64,000 nucleotides of DNA from assembly GCA_003640385.1 (NCBI GenBank), contig RCAB01000347.1:1-64000 (forward strand). Reading direction: 5' to 3'. Source of the stretch: Setaria digitata (taxonomy: Eukaryota; Nematoda; Chromadorea; Rhabditida; Setariidae). A model generated the notes under the pieces. The model ran no database searches. It saw only the letters and a program-made list of their open reading frames with translations, and had not been told where the DNA came from. The position numbers and the translations under genes are program-made. Below are positions 48,473-60,748 of the stretch, piece by piece (the first letter of the stretch is position 1; each line of letters opens with the position of its first letter).

Positions 48473-50582
48473 GTAATTATTTTGGAATTATTCATTTTGT
48501 TAGAAAGAGAACATGCGTGTGCCATATTAATAGATTATCACTTTTTTCCTTTTGTTTTTTCTTTGTTTTTTTTGTTTTTTTTTTTTGTTTTTTTTTTTTG
48601 AAACTACTTCTATTCCAACACATTTTTCTGAGATTATTTGATTTAAAAAAAGTTGTTTCTAAAATTTTACTGACTTTATTAAAATGCGAAAAATCTTAAT
48701 AGCTAAGCCTCAGTAAGATATATTTCATTACCGGTGCTGTTATTACCATTATTCTAAATCTTTAAAATTAATTCCTGATTAATTATTTAATTTCAAAAAT
48801 TTGTATTTCACTTTAGTCACTTTTTTTTGCTTTTTCTTCTTCTTTTTGGTTTGTTAATTTTCACAACTGTTAAGAAAATTTTTATTTAAAGTCAAATTTT
48901 TTCAACTTCGTTTTAATATTAAAAATAACATATTAACACTTTATTTCGTGACTTCGGCAAGTTCAGATCAAAAACGGAAACTCACCAGTAATTGATGATG
49001 ACGCTAATTCAATGCTAGAACGTGAGCTTGAAGTTCAACAAAAAGCCTTCCAAAGGTTTACTTCCTCATTAAACGGTACTGTTTTAATCATACTCATTTG
49101 ATAAATTCTTTATGATTCTAAAATCTGATCAATAATCATTCTATTCTTATTTGGATAAGCTTACGTTGTCTCCAAAACTATCTCATTAATCTTCAAATCT
49201 TGTTTTGCTTCTAAAATTTATCGCTTTATTTTCTTTCAAATCTAAATGCAACAATAACTTATTTCTGATGTTTTTTTCTTTAAACTACCTTTCTCAGCCT
49301 AATTAAGAGTAAACAAATGCACTAATCACTAGAATGTGCAAATAATTTGTAGATCTCAGATTTCGGTCAACATTTCCAATCAATGTATTTCCGCCATTTC
49401 TGGCTGCTCTTCAGCAAAATCCCTTAGCACTGCATAATCAGTTTGCGGCTGCCAGTAGTAATCCGCGAAGTTCCGGTGTATCACCAGGTCTCGATGATGA
49501 AGACGAGAATGAAGCACTGGCAAGTACCGAACCCGAAGATTTGACTATTAAGTAAGTCTCGTTCAACTTCATTTCCATTACTCTCCCACAAATTGTATTT
49601 AGTAATAGTTCTGTTATTTATTTTTCCTGTTAAATGACTTAGGTAAAATTAACTTAATCAATGGTGAAATACAACAATTTGTCAAATTCTTTTCACTTTT
49701 TAGTTTATTTTCCCTTTTTCTTTTTATCAAATCAAAATGAAATTATTTGCAAGTTGGTGGCAAAAAAAATTTCTCAATGACATTTTCGTTCATTGTTCCT
49801 CTTTCTTTCCATTCTTTTTTCAGCTTCCGCAAAGAGAAGAAAGAATGTACTACGGGAGCTGGTGGAAGTATTGGCGATGATAATGCAGATTCAGACGCTA
49901 GTGGCCAGCAAAATTGGTCATACGAGGAACAATTCAAACAGGTAACTAACAATTTTCTCTTTTTTTAAGCAAAAGAATACAGCAATAATAAAATTACAGA
50001 TTTATAAAAAAAAATTTTTTTTTGTGAAAAGTAACAGATTGCTGATAATGAGTGTACACAATTAAAGATTATCAGTTTAGGTATTCGATTTCGTAAAGTC
50101 TACACTTTTTTTTCTTTCTTTCATTCGCTTAAATTTTAAATTTACTGAAGTTTTTATTTCATTTTGTCAGAATTCATTCGCTTTTTAGTTATTTTATCTA
50201 TTCGCCTGTCTTTCCGCCTGTCCATCTGGCAGTACCTGCTAGATTAAACAGTTGTGCATTATATTATTTAGCAAAATGTTAAGCAATAAGGAAGGAAAAA
50301 AGTGAAAAAAAAAAGAAGGAAAAAAGCGTTCTTAACTTTGAGTGAAATTTGATATACTTTTTCTTTTTCTTTTATTTTTTATTTTTATTTTTATGAAATA
50401 TAATTTTAATACATAATTCATTTTGATATATATATATATATATATATCAAAATGTATATATATATATATAAAATATAATAATATATATATAAATATATAT
50501 ATAATATATCATATAATATATAATCATATATATACATATATTTTATATATTATATTAAAGAAATATTTTATATATTAAAGAA

Positions 50583-50619
<37 letters not shown>

Positions 50620-53600
50620 TCTTTTCTCCTTTTTTTGTTCCAAGCGAAAATTATTCTGAAATAAATTTGCAAAAGCTTCGAAAATTTCTGTTCCTATCGA
50701 CAAAATTCCAAAATCCGTTCGCTGTTTTAATTTATCTATTCGCTTGTCATTTAGCATGTCACTTTTGACATTTTAAAATTAATCAGTCCCACATATGTAT
50801 TTATTTATTTATTTACAAATATTCATTTATAAAAATTGTTGTTAAATTTTCTCTCAGAAAAGATTGAATCATTTTTAGCTGTTGCATTATAGCTTTAAAG
50901 CTTCAGCATACCTATTTTCTTTTTAAACTAAAAAAGCGAATGGATAAAATTTCAAAAAATTTTACAGCTAAAAAGTGCGGGGTAGAAAATTTAAAAAAAA
51001 AAAATTAATCTTCTTATCCAATCATCAGAAAGCTGACTGAAAACCGAAAATCCATTGTTGATGATCTTAATGATTTTAAAAAAAAGTGAAATTTTGTATT
51101 TTATCTTAAGAAATGATAACAAAAAAAAAAAAAAGGACGATTTGTGAAATGAAGAAACCGGTTTGGAAATGACAAAGAGGGTGATAAACAAAAATGAAAT
51201 GGACGGTTGTTTGTAAGTATATTGGATGTGAATGAAAGGAATTAGATAAATTGTGATGTCTGTTTTAAATAATTTCAAAAAATATTGAACTTCAAAAGAG
51301 CCTAAGGTTGTTTGAAGCTAGCTAAGTCTGAAGAAAAATCATGTATCCCATTTATCACTAAATTTTTCTCAACTCATTCCCTCTCTCTTTCCTTCTCTCT
51401 CTTTTTCTCTCTCCCTCTCTCTCTCTCTCTCTCGAAAAATATTGTCAATTTTCAATCTTGTCCAAACTACAACTAGACCCTAATCGAATTTTTGCAATGG
51501 AAACATTGTGATAGAATTAAAATGAAAATGTTAAAGTCTGACAAGAGTATTGAAGGAAAATACGAACGAAACGAAGTGAAAAAATAAATCGACCGCTTTA
51601 ACAACTGTTTCAATTTCTTTTTCGAACGAAAAATTTTTGTGTGTTACAATCGGTTTCGAAAGTTAATTTCTCTTCTATACACAAATCAAAGTTTGTATAA
51701 CTAATGGCAACTTTCATTTTTTTTTTTTTTTTTTTTTCAACTGGAATAAAAAAAATTAAAAAAAAAATGGAAGAAGGAAAAATATTCAGATGAAAAAATG
51801 GAGATTCTGGATGAAAAATGCCTACTGATATTCTTTTTTTTTTTTTTTGGAAGTATTGATTTTTAGAAAATATAATAATGATAAAAAGAGGTCAAAGGTT
51901 AAATAGTTAAGTGGAAATTGCTTTTTTTTTTCAGTGATTTGTTTATCACAATTTAAGCTATCTGCATTCCTTCACTTCTTTTTCATTTAGATTTTTCCTT
52001 CTTTAACAGTTGATATTTTCCTTTTTGTAGCTTAATCTGTTACTTCTCCAATTATTTTTTGTGGATATTTTTCGTCCGATTTTTTTCTTCTTTTAAATTT
52101 TAAACTTAAATTTAAGCAACCAAATATTTGCAATGCAAAAAAAAAAAGAAAAAACTAATGGATTAATTTCTATATTTTATTATATGAAAGAAGGTGGAAA
52201 AAAAAAAAAAACACACATCATTTATATCTATTGCTCTATCACACTTATTAAATAGTAAAAAAGAAGACGAATTAATTAGAATAATTTATTTACTAGATTA
52301 GTTCATTTTAATTTCCTGTTAAGCAAACCATCTTTTATTTATGCTATTCCGAATCAAATAAATGACAAATTATTCACTTTTACAAATGTATATACTTATC
52401 TTTTTAGCGCTTTTTTTTCATTTGACATTGATCCATCCAGTCGTACGATATGTCAGCTAATTCTTTTGCAGCCAGGGCAAGACAATCTCCACTTTACTTC
52501 CTTTTTGTCTTACTCTTACTGAAAAAAAGAAATAAAAATTAGATTACTACATTGAATTGACTGGCATATTCACTTCCTGCCACGTGTCATTCCGTCCATG
52601 CCTATCTGTTTTTGCACGTGTCACTCCGTCCATGCCTATCTGTTTTTGCACGTGTCACTCCGTCCATGCCTATCTGTTTTTGCACGTGTCACTCCGTCCA
52701 TGCCTATCTGTTTTTGCACGTGTCACTCCGTCCATGCCTATCTGTTTTTGCACGTGTCACTCCGTCCATGCCTATCTGTTTTTGCACGTGTCACTCCGTC
52801 CATGCCTATCTGTTTTTGCACGTGTCACTCCGTCCATGCCTATCTGTTTTTGCACGTGTCACTCCGTCCATGCCTATCTGTTTTTGCACGTGTCACTCCG
52901 TCCATGCCTATCTGTTTTTGCACGTGTCATTCCGTCCATGCCTATCTGTTTTTGCACGTGTCATTCCGTCCATGCCTATCTGTTTTTGCACGTGTCATTC
53001 CGTCCATGCCTATCTGTTTTTGCACGTGTCATTCCGTCCATGCCTATCTGTTTTTGCACGTGTCATTCCGTCCATGCCTATCTGTTTTTGCACGTGTCAT
53101 TCCGTCCATGCCTATCTGTTTTTGCACGTGTCATTCCGTCCATGCCTATCTGTTTTTGCACGTGTCACTCCGTCCATGCCTATCTGTTTTTGCACGTGTC
53201 ACTCCGTCCATGCCTATCTGTTTTTGCACGTGTCATTCCGTCCATGCCTATCTGTTTTTTTCACGCATCCTTCCTCCATGTTTCCATGTACCATCAGATC
53301 CATCTTCTTTATTTGATATACTTTTTCAGTTTAAAATACCAATCAACAAAAAACTGTACCTGCTCTGCTGTTGAGGTCAAACATACTTTTTCTTACCTTA
53401 GTACTCTCAGGATCAATTATACCAATTAGTATTTCGAAATTTTAAGGATAAGTCTTGGGGTATTTCTATTTTCCTTTTAATCTTATTTGTAATCTAACTT
53501 AATTAGATTTTCTTTAATGCATTTAAAAATCCAATTTTTGGTAAAGCATAAAGAAGTTACTTCACCGCATTATCTTTGACAATATATCATTTTTTGTGTT

Positions 53601-56600
53601 CGAAAAAAATTTCAAATATTCTGGAATAAAATTTATTAAATTATACAAACTTGCATGCAGCTTATCATATTGCTATGCTCATTAAAACCAGATGTTACAA
53701 GATTGATTCCACACACATGCAAGATTAAATAATTTTAATTGCATAGCATAAATCACTGTATAATATGCATTGAGGGAAATAATAATTAAGCATTGCTTTT
53801 ATCTCTATACAATATCTTTTCTGCAATATTTATGTTTTACTCAATTTTAGCAAAAATTTGTAAAAGCAGTTTATTACGGTTATTAAAAAGTAAAACATCT
53901 AAATAAAAAGAAAAAAATGCTTATTTCTATCATTTTACAACATTAATCTTATTCTTATCAGATGATCATTCTCGATTTATCATCAAAAGTCATGCATACA
54001 CATCCTTATGCTAATCACTTATCTTAGCTTATTCAGTAGTCAGTCAATATTTCTAACCTTCCTAGCAACACTCAGTGCTCAAAATATGGAAACTCATTTA
54101 TCTCTTTCCTACTTTTTTCTCTCTCTCTCTCTCTCTTCCTTTCACTCTGTCTTTTTTAAACGAAATAAAAATTAAGAAAATATTAAATTATGCAATATAC
54201 CGTAATATTTAATGTTACTATGGTATCTATTTAGCTAGAAAGTACTTTAAAGATAAAAGAAAGAAAAAGAGTAGAAGAGAGAGAATGATATTATAAAGAA
54301 ATTACAAAAAAAAAAAAATAAAATAAAAAGCATTTCATTTCTAAGAATATTACAAACGATTTATACAACATATCCATTGAAGAGGTATTTGAGGGTGGAA
54401 AATTAATGGAAGAAATATAAGGAGAGAAAGAGTGAGAGAATGCAAGAGGGGAATTGAATGATTGGATGAAGTCTAGAGACAGTTTCTAAATTAATCATGT
54501 ATGAATTGAATCTCGAGAACTTCGGGATTGAAGTTCACAAGTCTCAACATGGCTACGCTATCATTTTATCCCCATGTGAATTAATATTTCTGATATCGAA
54601 TATGAGATAAGAAAAGATTGGAATAAATAAAAATGTGTATAGACGATTAATGGAAATGAAGTTCAAAAAAAATATGCCGACATTTTTAATGTAACATATT
54701 TAAAAAAATTTTGGAATAAAAAAATTTCTGAAACAAAAAAAAAAAATAGAAAAAAAAACAAAAAATAAGAGCAAAACTGCAAAGTTTGATGAAAAGTTTC
54801 AATTTCTTTCATGTGAAGTTATGGTAACAATTTTTCAATTTTTCCATTTTTTTTTTTTATTTTTTGGTTTTTGTTCTTGTTTTTATTTCAACTTAAGAAA
54901 AAAAAGAATTATCCCATGAGCATTTCTAACATATAGCTTTAACAAAGTTTTATTTTTATATTTCAATTTTCTTTTTTCGCTTTTTTTCTTAAATAGTTGA
55001 AAAATTTCAGTTTGTGTACATTTTTCATTTTTTGAAATGTTTTATTATATTTCTTATCGCTAAAAGAGAAAGGAGGAGAGGGAGGGAGGGAGAGAGAGAG
55101 AGAGAGAAAAAGGCGAAATTTTTTAACTTCAATTCCACTTCAAGAAAAAAAAAACCTCAAAAATATTTGATAAAATGGATTGTCGTCTTAATTTTCTCGC
55201 CACAATGAACAATGAAACATTCAAAGAAGCAATTACATACTTCTTAAAATTTTGTTTTGTTTTTTTAATTTAAAAAATAAATAACATTTAAATCATTTCA
55301 CTTACTGCAAAATTTTTTTCTTTTCTTATCACAATATCTCAGTTGATGGGATAACATTTTCCTCAGCTATATCCTTAGCTCAAAAATATAAAAACTTTTC
55401 ATCATATTTAACTTTTAGCTGTAAAAGAAATAATAAAAGTTTTGTTAGTTATTGCAAGCAGTAGCATGGTGAATTCTCATACCAATAATGGAAAAACAAT
55501 GAACATATTATTTAATTAATATAAAGCGAAACATTTAGATGAAGCTATAATGGCTTCATCTAAAATCTTATGTTCTTATTCTTTTTTATTTTTTAAACAA
55601 GCCTTTTTTATGAAAAATGAGGAAATTTCTAAAAATACTTTAAGTTTAACAAAACATATATGTTTTTTTCTTCTTTTTTTTTTGAAATAATGAGCAAAAT
55701 TTTAGGAACATTGGAAAATAAATAATTTAAAAATGGAAAAGGACTAATATTTTAACAAAAAAAAAAAAGAAGATGAAAGCTTTTTGGTTATTTTTCAAGG
55801 GTAAAAGGAAAAAATTTTTGGGGTCAAATGATTTCAAGCCATCAGAAAACATTTTTTTTTTTTTCAACTTCTTGGAAGATAATAAATTATAAATTAAGAA
55901 TCCTTCTTGTGGATGACTAAAATCAACAAGCAACGCTTTGTCAAACTTAGGGTTAGATGTGTTTTCTCTTAACACATGATTGATTTTTATTAGAAAATTT
56001 ACTGCTGTTAAGCATGAAATAGTCTGAAATCAGCAGTTCACTTATCATACTGTTGATAAAATTAACGATAACACCAAAATACTTTGACAGTTCAGAAATA
56101 AGCTTTGAACCAAATTCAGTCTATTTCCATTTCTTCTCATTGTTTCTTTTTTTTCTTTCGTTTTTAATTCGTTGTAAGTAATGTTCGGCAAAATGATGAT
56201 AGCAATTTAATGAAAGAGAACGAACTATTTGCTATAACAATTTCAAATTAATTAATTATCAAATTTTAAATTGTATACTGAAAGGGAAAGTATTTTGTTG
56301 CACACTGTACAAAATTTATAATCCCCAAATTATTTATAATTTAATTTATTCCACTTGCTTCACCTACTTCTTTTTTGCGGTATATTCTTATCTAAAGGCT
56401 GCAAATTTATTAGCTTTTTTAAGAATCTCAAAATTTGAACTTTCAAAAATGTTTCACAATTTCTTGAACTCTTCTTTATCAGATTTTAATTCGAAAATTT
56501 GATTTAACACACACATAAAAACTAAAACTGTTTCAGAATAATTTCAAGCCATGAAATAGCTAGAAGTACAGTGATAATTGTTAAATTTAAAATTCTCTCA

Positions 56601-57244
56601 TAGTATTGACGCCGAGAAAAAATGCACAGTATGATGATAAGCCATCATCATGTTGTTAGCATCAAAAAACTTTTTTTTTTTTTTAAAAAAAAACTGTTTC
56701 TGTTTCTTGAGCTCAGTTTTATTCAAATTTTTTAATGCTGTTAATTACTTTACAGCTATATGAATTATCAGATGATGTGAAAAGGAAAGAATGGCTGGAC
56801 GATTGGCTTGGCTTCATGCATCGTATTGGTAAGTTAACTATACATACAAGGAAAAAGTAAAGTTTAGGAAAAGATTTAATTTTGATTTTTCGAAAATTAC
56901 TAAGTGATTTTAAATTTTCAACAGGTACTGTATTGTTTTAGAAGTTTGAAAAATTCATTCATATTCATAAGCGAAATTTTAAATTTCTAAATGTGCATTC
57001 TGCAGTTCGTTTCTTTTTTTTTTTCTAAAGAAATTACACAATTTTAGTGAAGAAAAAATTTCGTACCAAAACTAAATTTGATAGTTTTTCCTTCTATTTC
57101 CTTCGTCTTTAATTAAGTTATTTAAATAAATACAATTTTATTATTTATTTTAGAAATTTATAAATCATTATTTGGAATATGATTATTTTGGATATGTTAT
57201 ATTATAATTGAAGAATACAAATTCAATAAATTTAGACCTGGAAA

Positions 57245-57299
<55 letters not shown>

Positions 57300-60052
57300 T
57301 GTTATTTTCAGTTCAATATATATATATATATATTGAATTGAAAATAAGAAATAAGTATGGTTGAACGAATTTGATGAGTTTTTTTCTTTCTTTTTGCTTT
57401 TTTTAGTGAGCACTGATAGTAATGAATAATTGATGATTTTTCAACTTCTTTTCGTAGTTAATTCTTGCGAAATGTATAAATAAATGAGAGGATCGGATTT
57501 GTGATCCAAAATCTAACCTTTTTCAATGCTCAATTCTTGCTGTTTGACTTGATTTTCATATCTGTGAAGTTTGATTTTCTCAACAGTTAGAGAAATGAGG
57601 AGAGATGCATTGAAATAGGTAAAATAAAATAAGACTTAAGCTAAGGATTCATTCCACTTGTCAATTTTATCAAGTGCTCTTCACAAATCCCTCCATTCAT
57701 CATCTAATCCCTTTCTAATTTGTAAATTTAGTATAAATTTTAAAAAAGGAAACAAAAATTTAGCAAATAAAATATTACCCATTAATAAAAGGAAAAAAAA
57801 AAAAGGAGAAGAAAATGAAATAACTAATTACTGCTCCAAATACTGGCAAAAATTACAAATTTAACTTCAAATTAATTAAATTTTATGACAGAAATTTGAC
57901 ACAAAGTGACTGATGTATCCATCACTATAACTGATATGGAACAAAAAAAAAAAAAAAAAAGATGAAAATGATTAACGGCTATGGATAATCAAAATTTTCA
58001 AATCATCTATATTATGTATATCCCGCTTCCATCATTTTTCCGTCTGTCATTCCGTTCCGCAACAAGTCTCTCAAATATACTCCGCATTCCGCGACATTTC
58101 TCCTTTCCGCAGCATTGGAATATATTCGTTACGGTGGTTGATTTCTTTTCAAAATTTTCCTCTCTTTTTTTCGAGGTGCCATATGCTTCGTTCCGCGGTC
58201 AATTTCCAGTGCTATTACGACCATTAAAAACTAGCCTCAATTACTAATTGTGAGCAAATTTGCTAAAATCTGCTCATAATTTCACTGAATTTTAATTATC
58301 ATCGTTGCACTGCCCTACTTCTCTGCCCAGCAGAAGTCTCTTTCTCTCACTCTTTGGCAATCCTTATCAGCTTAACAAAATTGATTTATCACTTTTGTTT
58401 TAGAGTAACATGACGGAATAACTTTGAAAGTAACAACAACAAAAAAAAAAAAAAACTTTCCTCAAATGGTTTGATGAGTTTTCTTCTTTTTTTTTTTCCT
58501 TTTTCTTATGATTATTCCCTATAAATTGTTATCCGCTCGCTATACTGTAAATCGTTATCATTTCATCGTATGATTACAAAGAGATAAAGGTATACAGAGA
58601 TGTGATATGATTTGAGGATGAAAAATTTTTGCAATTACAATCACTTTTTTAAATTTTTTCTACCTTTTATCAAATTCAACCAATATTTCCTGTGATTTTT
58701 CGAAGAATGAAATTACTACATGAAATATCCTCATTTAGACAATTCTGAAAAGTTGAAAGATCCAGAGAGAGGATCGGATGGCAGTAGGAAATTAAAAAAA
58801 AAGATAAAATAAAATAAAGGAATCTGTTTGTAATAGTCCTAAGAGAATTTTAATTCCATATGAAAAAGAGAGGTAAAAAGCATCCAAAAAAAAGAAAAAA
58901 AAAGAGAAAAAAAGAAAAAATGTAACAAAGTAATGATAATAAGGCGAAGATTTTGCAGTAGATAGTAAACAAAATTTTTAAATTTTAAAACGTCTACTGC
59001 AAGAATTCAAAATGAGAATGATATGTTATTGCTATTACTATTATTTTCATTTTTTTTTTTTTGAAAATTTGAGAAGATAGAATTAAATGAAATTAAAATT
59101 ATCAAATTACTTCCGAAACGTCTAATAGGGAACGAAAAAAAATAAAAATGATTAATTTGTTGTAATTTAAACACAAAATCAATTTGAAGTGATAAATCAC
59201 TTTCCCATATGCTAATGTGCTACTCGAACGATAGATAAATATGGAATAAATGGTAAAGTTGAAAATAAAACAAATATAAAATTAATTAAATTTTGAATTA
59301 TTTTGGAAAAAATAGGAAGTATTTGTTGTCAGATTGTGATTTTGTTTATTTTTAACTAAAAATTATGGAAAATTTCATGAAACTTGATATATTTCAAAGC
59401 AAAATGTGAAGGATCAAAGTTTAGACGAAATCACAAGTACGCATAGCGCACAGCCAGAGATAATTTATTATAATTGAGGGAATTCCTCATAACTTACAAT
59501 TGTTGATTGAAATTTTCAAAATTGAAACTGCGAAATTTTCGAGAAAAAAAATCAAGTTTGAAAAAGCGTAGCCTTTAAAATTCTCCACCATTTCTCTTTT
59601 TTATTTCTCTTTTACTTTTCGTAAAAAAAATTATTTGATAACATGATAACAATAAATCATATCTGCAAGAAAAGTGAAATATCAAAAGTTTTTTTTTTCA
59701 GCTTAATTAATAGTAAGCTTTTGGAAGAGAGAAAAAAAATTGATTAATATAAAATTCTAATTGAAATGTAATAAATTACCAAATTGCTCTATTATATGCT
59801 CGATAATTTTTCCTCTGCAAATTACTATTTCTAGAAATAAACATAAGAAGAAACGATGATAATTTCAGGAAAACCGGTCACACGGATACCGATTATGGCA
59901 AAACAAGTGCTAGACTTATATGAACTTTACCGATTGGTTGTACAACATGGTGGTTTAGTTGAAATTATTAATAAAAAATTATGGCGTGAAATTACGCGAG
60001 GCTTAAATTTGCCATCATCCATTACTTCGGCTGCATTTACGCTTAGAACACA
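48221..60052 (+). CDS. cfi-1: ARID3-type DNA-binding protein, CFI-1-like (5' part, six exons)
   Basis: Sequence-specific AT-rich DNA-binding transcription factor of the Dead ringer/ARID3 family, acting in the nucleus; in C. elegans CFI-1 controls neuronal identity. Coding pieces are 48245-48472, 48967-49055, 49360-49551, 49824-49941, 56756-56828 and 59869-60052, in frame throughout: 294 codons plus two bases. The first 205 or so residues are low in structure, Ser/Gln-rich, then acidic with LDDEDENEAL near residue 150. The extended ARID starts at LYELSDDVKRKEWLDDWLGF and continues through GGLVEIINKKLWREITRGL to FTLRTQ. The remaining end of the ARID and the REKLES region fall beyond the window. 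ATG 48245 is chosen as the first Met in the open frame after an acceptor at 48220, which could be a cis or trans-splice site. The 6.8-kb fourth intron holds a 34-base minisatellite. Confidence 0.9.
48967..49055 (+). CDS. cfi-1: ARID gene exon 2
   Basis: Encodes IKNGNSPVIDDDANSML followed by a short charged helix ERELEVQQKAFQ. Acceptor GTTCAG, donor GTTTAC, phase 2. Confidence 0.82.
49360..49551 (+). CDS. cfi-1: ARID gene exon 3
   Basis: Begins FRSTFPINVFPPFLAALQQ and ends with the acidic DDEDENEAL and EPEDLTI. Of two possible acceptors, CTCAG just before 49360 keeps the frame open; the TAG seven bases upstream leads to a stop. Donor GTAAGT, phase 2. Confidence 0.88.
49824..49941 (+). CDS. 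cfi-1: ARID gene exon 4
   Basis: Encodes FRKEKKECTTGAGGS, an acidic Asp-rich part and NWSYEEQFKQ, the conserved lead-in to the extended ARID. Acceptor TTTCAG, donor GTAACT, phase 0. Confidence 0.9.
50180..50752. repeat. Dispersed short repeat pair
   Basis: About 35 related bases occur at 50180-50215 and again at 50717-50752, sharing TTCGCT, TTTTA and TATCTATTCGC-TGTC. An inverted partial copy (GCGAATGGATAAAA) lies at 50937-50950. Confidence 0.5.
50428..50625. repeat. AT microsatellites forming nested hairpins
   Basis: Two (AT)n blocks are bounded by complementary flanks: CATTTTGATAT with ATATCAAAATG, and AAGAATGTACAT with the matching ATACATTCTT. Confidence 0.85.
51379..51433 (+). repeat. 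(CT)n microsatellite
   Basis: Imperfect CT repeat with TTC and CCC interruptions. Confidence 0.9.
52472..52522 (+). other. Possible alternative terminal exon of the ARID gene
   Basis: Acceptor TTTTGCAG is followed by 17 codons in the phase 0 frame left by exon 4, reading PGQDNLHFTSFLSYSY and then TGA. AATAAA follows at 52531-52536. Use of this exon would give a protein that ends just before the ARID domain. Short and AT-rich enough to be chance. Confidence 0.25.
52581..53260 (+). repeat. Minisatellite: 20 copies of a 34-base unit, each with an E-box
   Basis: Twenty head-to-tail 34-base units with no length change. Each starts CACGTGTCAY, then TCCGTCCATGCC, TATCTG and TTTTTG. Only position 10 (C or T) varies, apart from the last base of unit 20. 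The unit contains CACGTG, a palindromic E-box, and is much more GC-rich than its surroundings. A degenerate 21st unit follows at 53262-53290. Because 34 is not a multiple of three and the plus strand has no stops, all three plus frames are open. The resulting reading frames of up to 290 codons are not taken as a gene. Confidence 0.97.
55065..55107 (+). repeat. (GA)n/GGGA purine tract
   Basis: Purine-only stretch of GAGGGAGG and GA repeats. Confidence 0.88.
56756..56828 (+). CDS. cfi-1: ARID gene exon 5: start of the extended ARID
   Basis: Encodes LYELSDDVKRKEWLDDWLGF plus MHRI and one base of Gly, the first helices of the ARID. Acceptor TTACAG, donor GTAAGT, phase 1. Confidence 0.95.
57247..57350. 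repeat. (TA)n array plus hairpin
   Basis: About 26 TA units (57247-57298), then an inverted repeat whose arms TTTTCAGTTCAATAT and ATATTGAATTGAAAA (one mismatch) bracket a second TA block. Confidence 0.88.
58025..58215. promoter_or_regulatory. Second TTCCG-rich island, in the fifth intron
   Basis: About 190 bases with six TTCCG motifs (CGGAA on the minus strand) and CGCGG. It contains TGTCATTCCGT, which also occurs in the minisatellite unit. An 88-codon open frame crosses it, but no family features or splice sites support a gene. Confidence 0.3.
59869..60052 (+). CDS. cfi-1: ARID gene exon 6: ARID core
   Basis: Encodes GKPVTRIPIMAKQVLDLYEL, the loop-helix YRLVVQHGGLVEIINKKLW and REITRGLNLPSSITSAAFTL, ending RT plus two bases of the next codon (CA, expected Gln). 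It includes the DNA-contacting helix-turn-helix region. Acceptor TTTCAG, donor GTAAGT, phase 2. Confidence 0.96.
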
Positions 60053-60748
60053 GTAAGTTTAAGTAGCAATAAAATGTTATTTAAAAATTATCAAATGAAA
60101 AAAAAAAAAAAAAGAAACAACAGTCATGAAAATTGCTCATTAAAAAAAAAAAAAAAGAATGTATGTAAAAAGTGAAATCGTGAGAAGGTTCACGATTAAT
60201 TATTGTAATAACTAAATTTTTAACTTATTTCCTCTTTCACCTTTCTTTTCGATTTTGCTATTTTATAATTTTTGGCAAATTATCTAATATTAGAGTAATT
60301 TTTAAATTAGGGTAAGTAAATTAGAAAAAAAGAAAGATGAATTTTGGGGATGAATTAAGCGATCAATCAGTCAATAAATCCATCTGTTAGCAAATTATTT
60401 TTTCACTTTTTTTTCTAACAATTCAATTTGAGCAAAATTTTTCTCTTCATCTTTTTCTTTTTATTAAAATTTTATCATCACTAAGGAAATAAATTGATTA
60501 AAAAATTATTCACACTTATTTCATTGTTAATCTTTGATATCTCTTAACCAATATTATTTGATTGGGATCTAATCAATCAAATGATTAAAACTAAAAATTT
60601 TATGATTAAGAAATTTAGAAAGCAGCGAAAGTAATTTTTTGTTTTTAGTGGTGAAATTTTTGTCAATTTGAATTAAATTTAACGTTTGTTTCCTTAAGTT
60701 CGATGATTTATTCTTTGCTCAGAAAAAAGCTAATCGATATGCCCGTTA

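Larger units (their letters stand above)
49942..56755 (+). other. Fourth intron of the ARID gene, 6.8 kb
   Basis: Begins GTAACT and ends TTACAG. It contains AT hairpin repeats (50430-50620), a CT repeat (51379-51433), a possible alternative terminal exon (52472-52522), the 34-base minisatellite (52581-53260) and a GA repeat (55065-55107). The rest, including 53300-54100 and 55120-56750, is AT-rich with nothing recognisable. Confidence 0.85.

Noticed and set aside
48139..48525. Minus-strand 128-codon frame
   Set aside because: Antisense shadow of ARID gene exon 1.
52581..53260. CRISPR-like regular repeat
   Set aside because: The units are directly adjacent with no variable spacers, and the genome is eukaryotic.
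52557..53429. Overlapping open frames of 290, 258 and 234 codons on the plus strand
   Set aside because: They are the three frames of the 34-base minisatellite, whose unit lacks stops on this strand. All three frames give the same repeated peptide shifted in phase, and the array lies in an intron.
57981..58247. Plus-strand 88-codon frame
   Set aside because: It crosses the TTCCG island in an intron of the ARID gene, without splice sites or family features.
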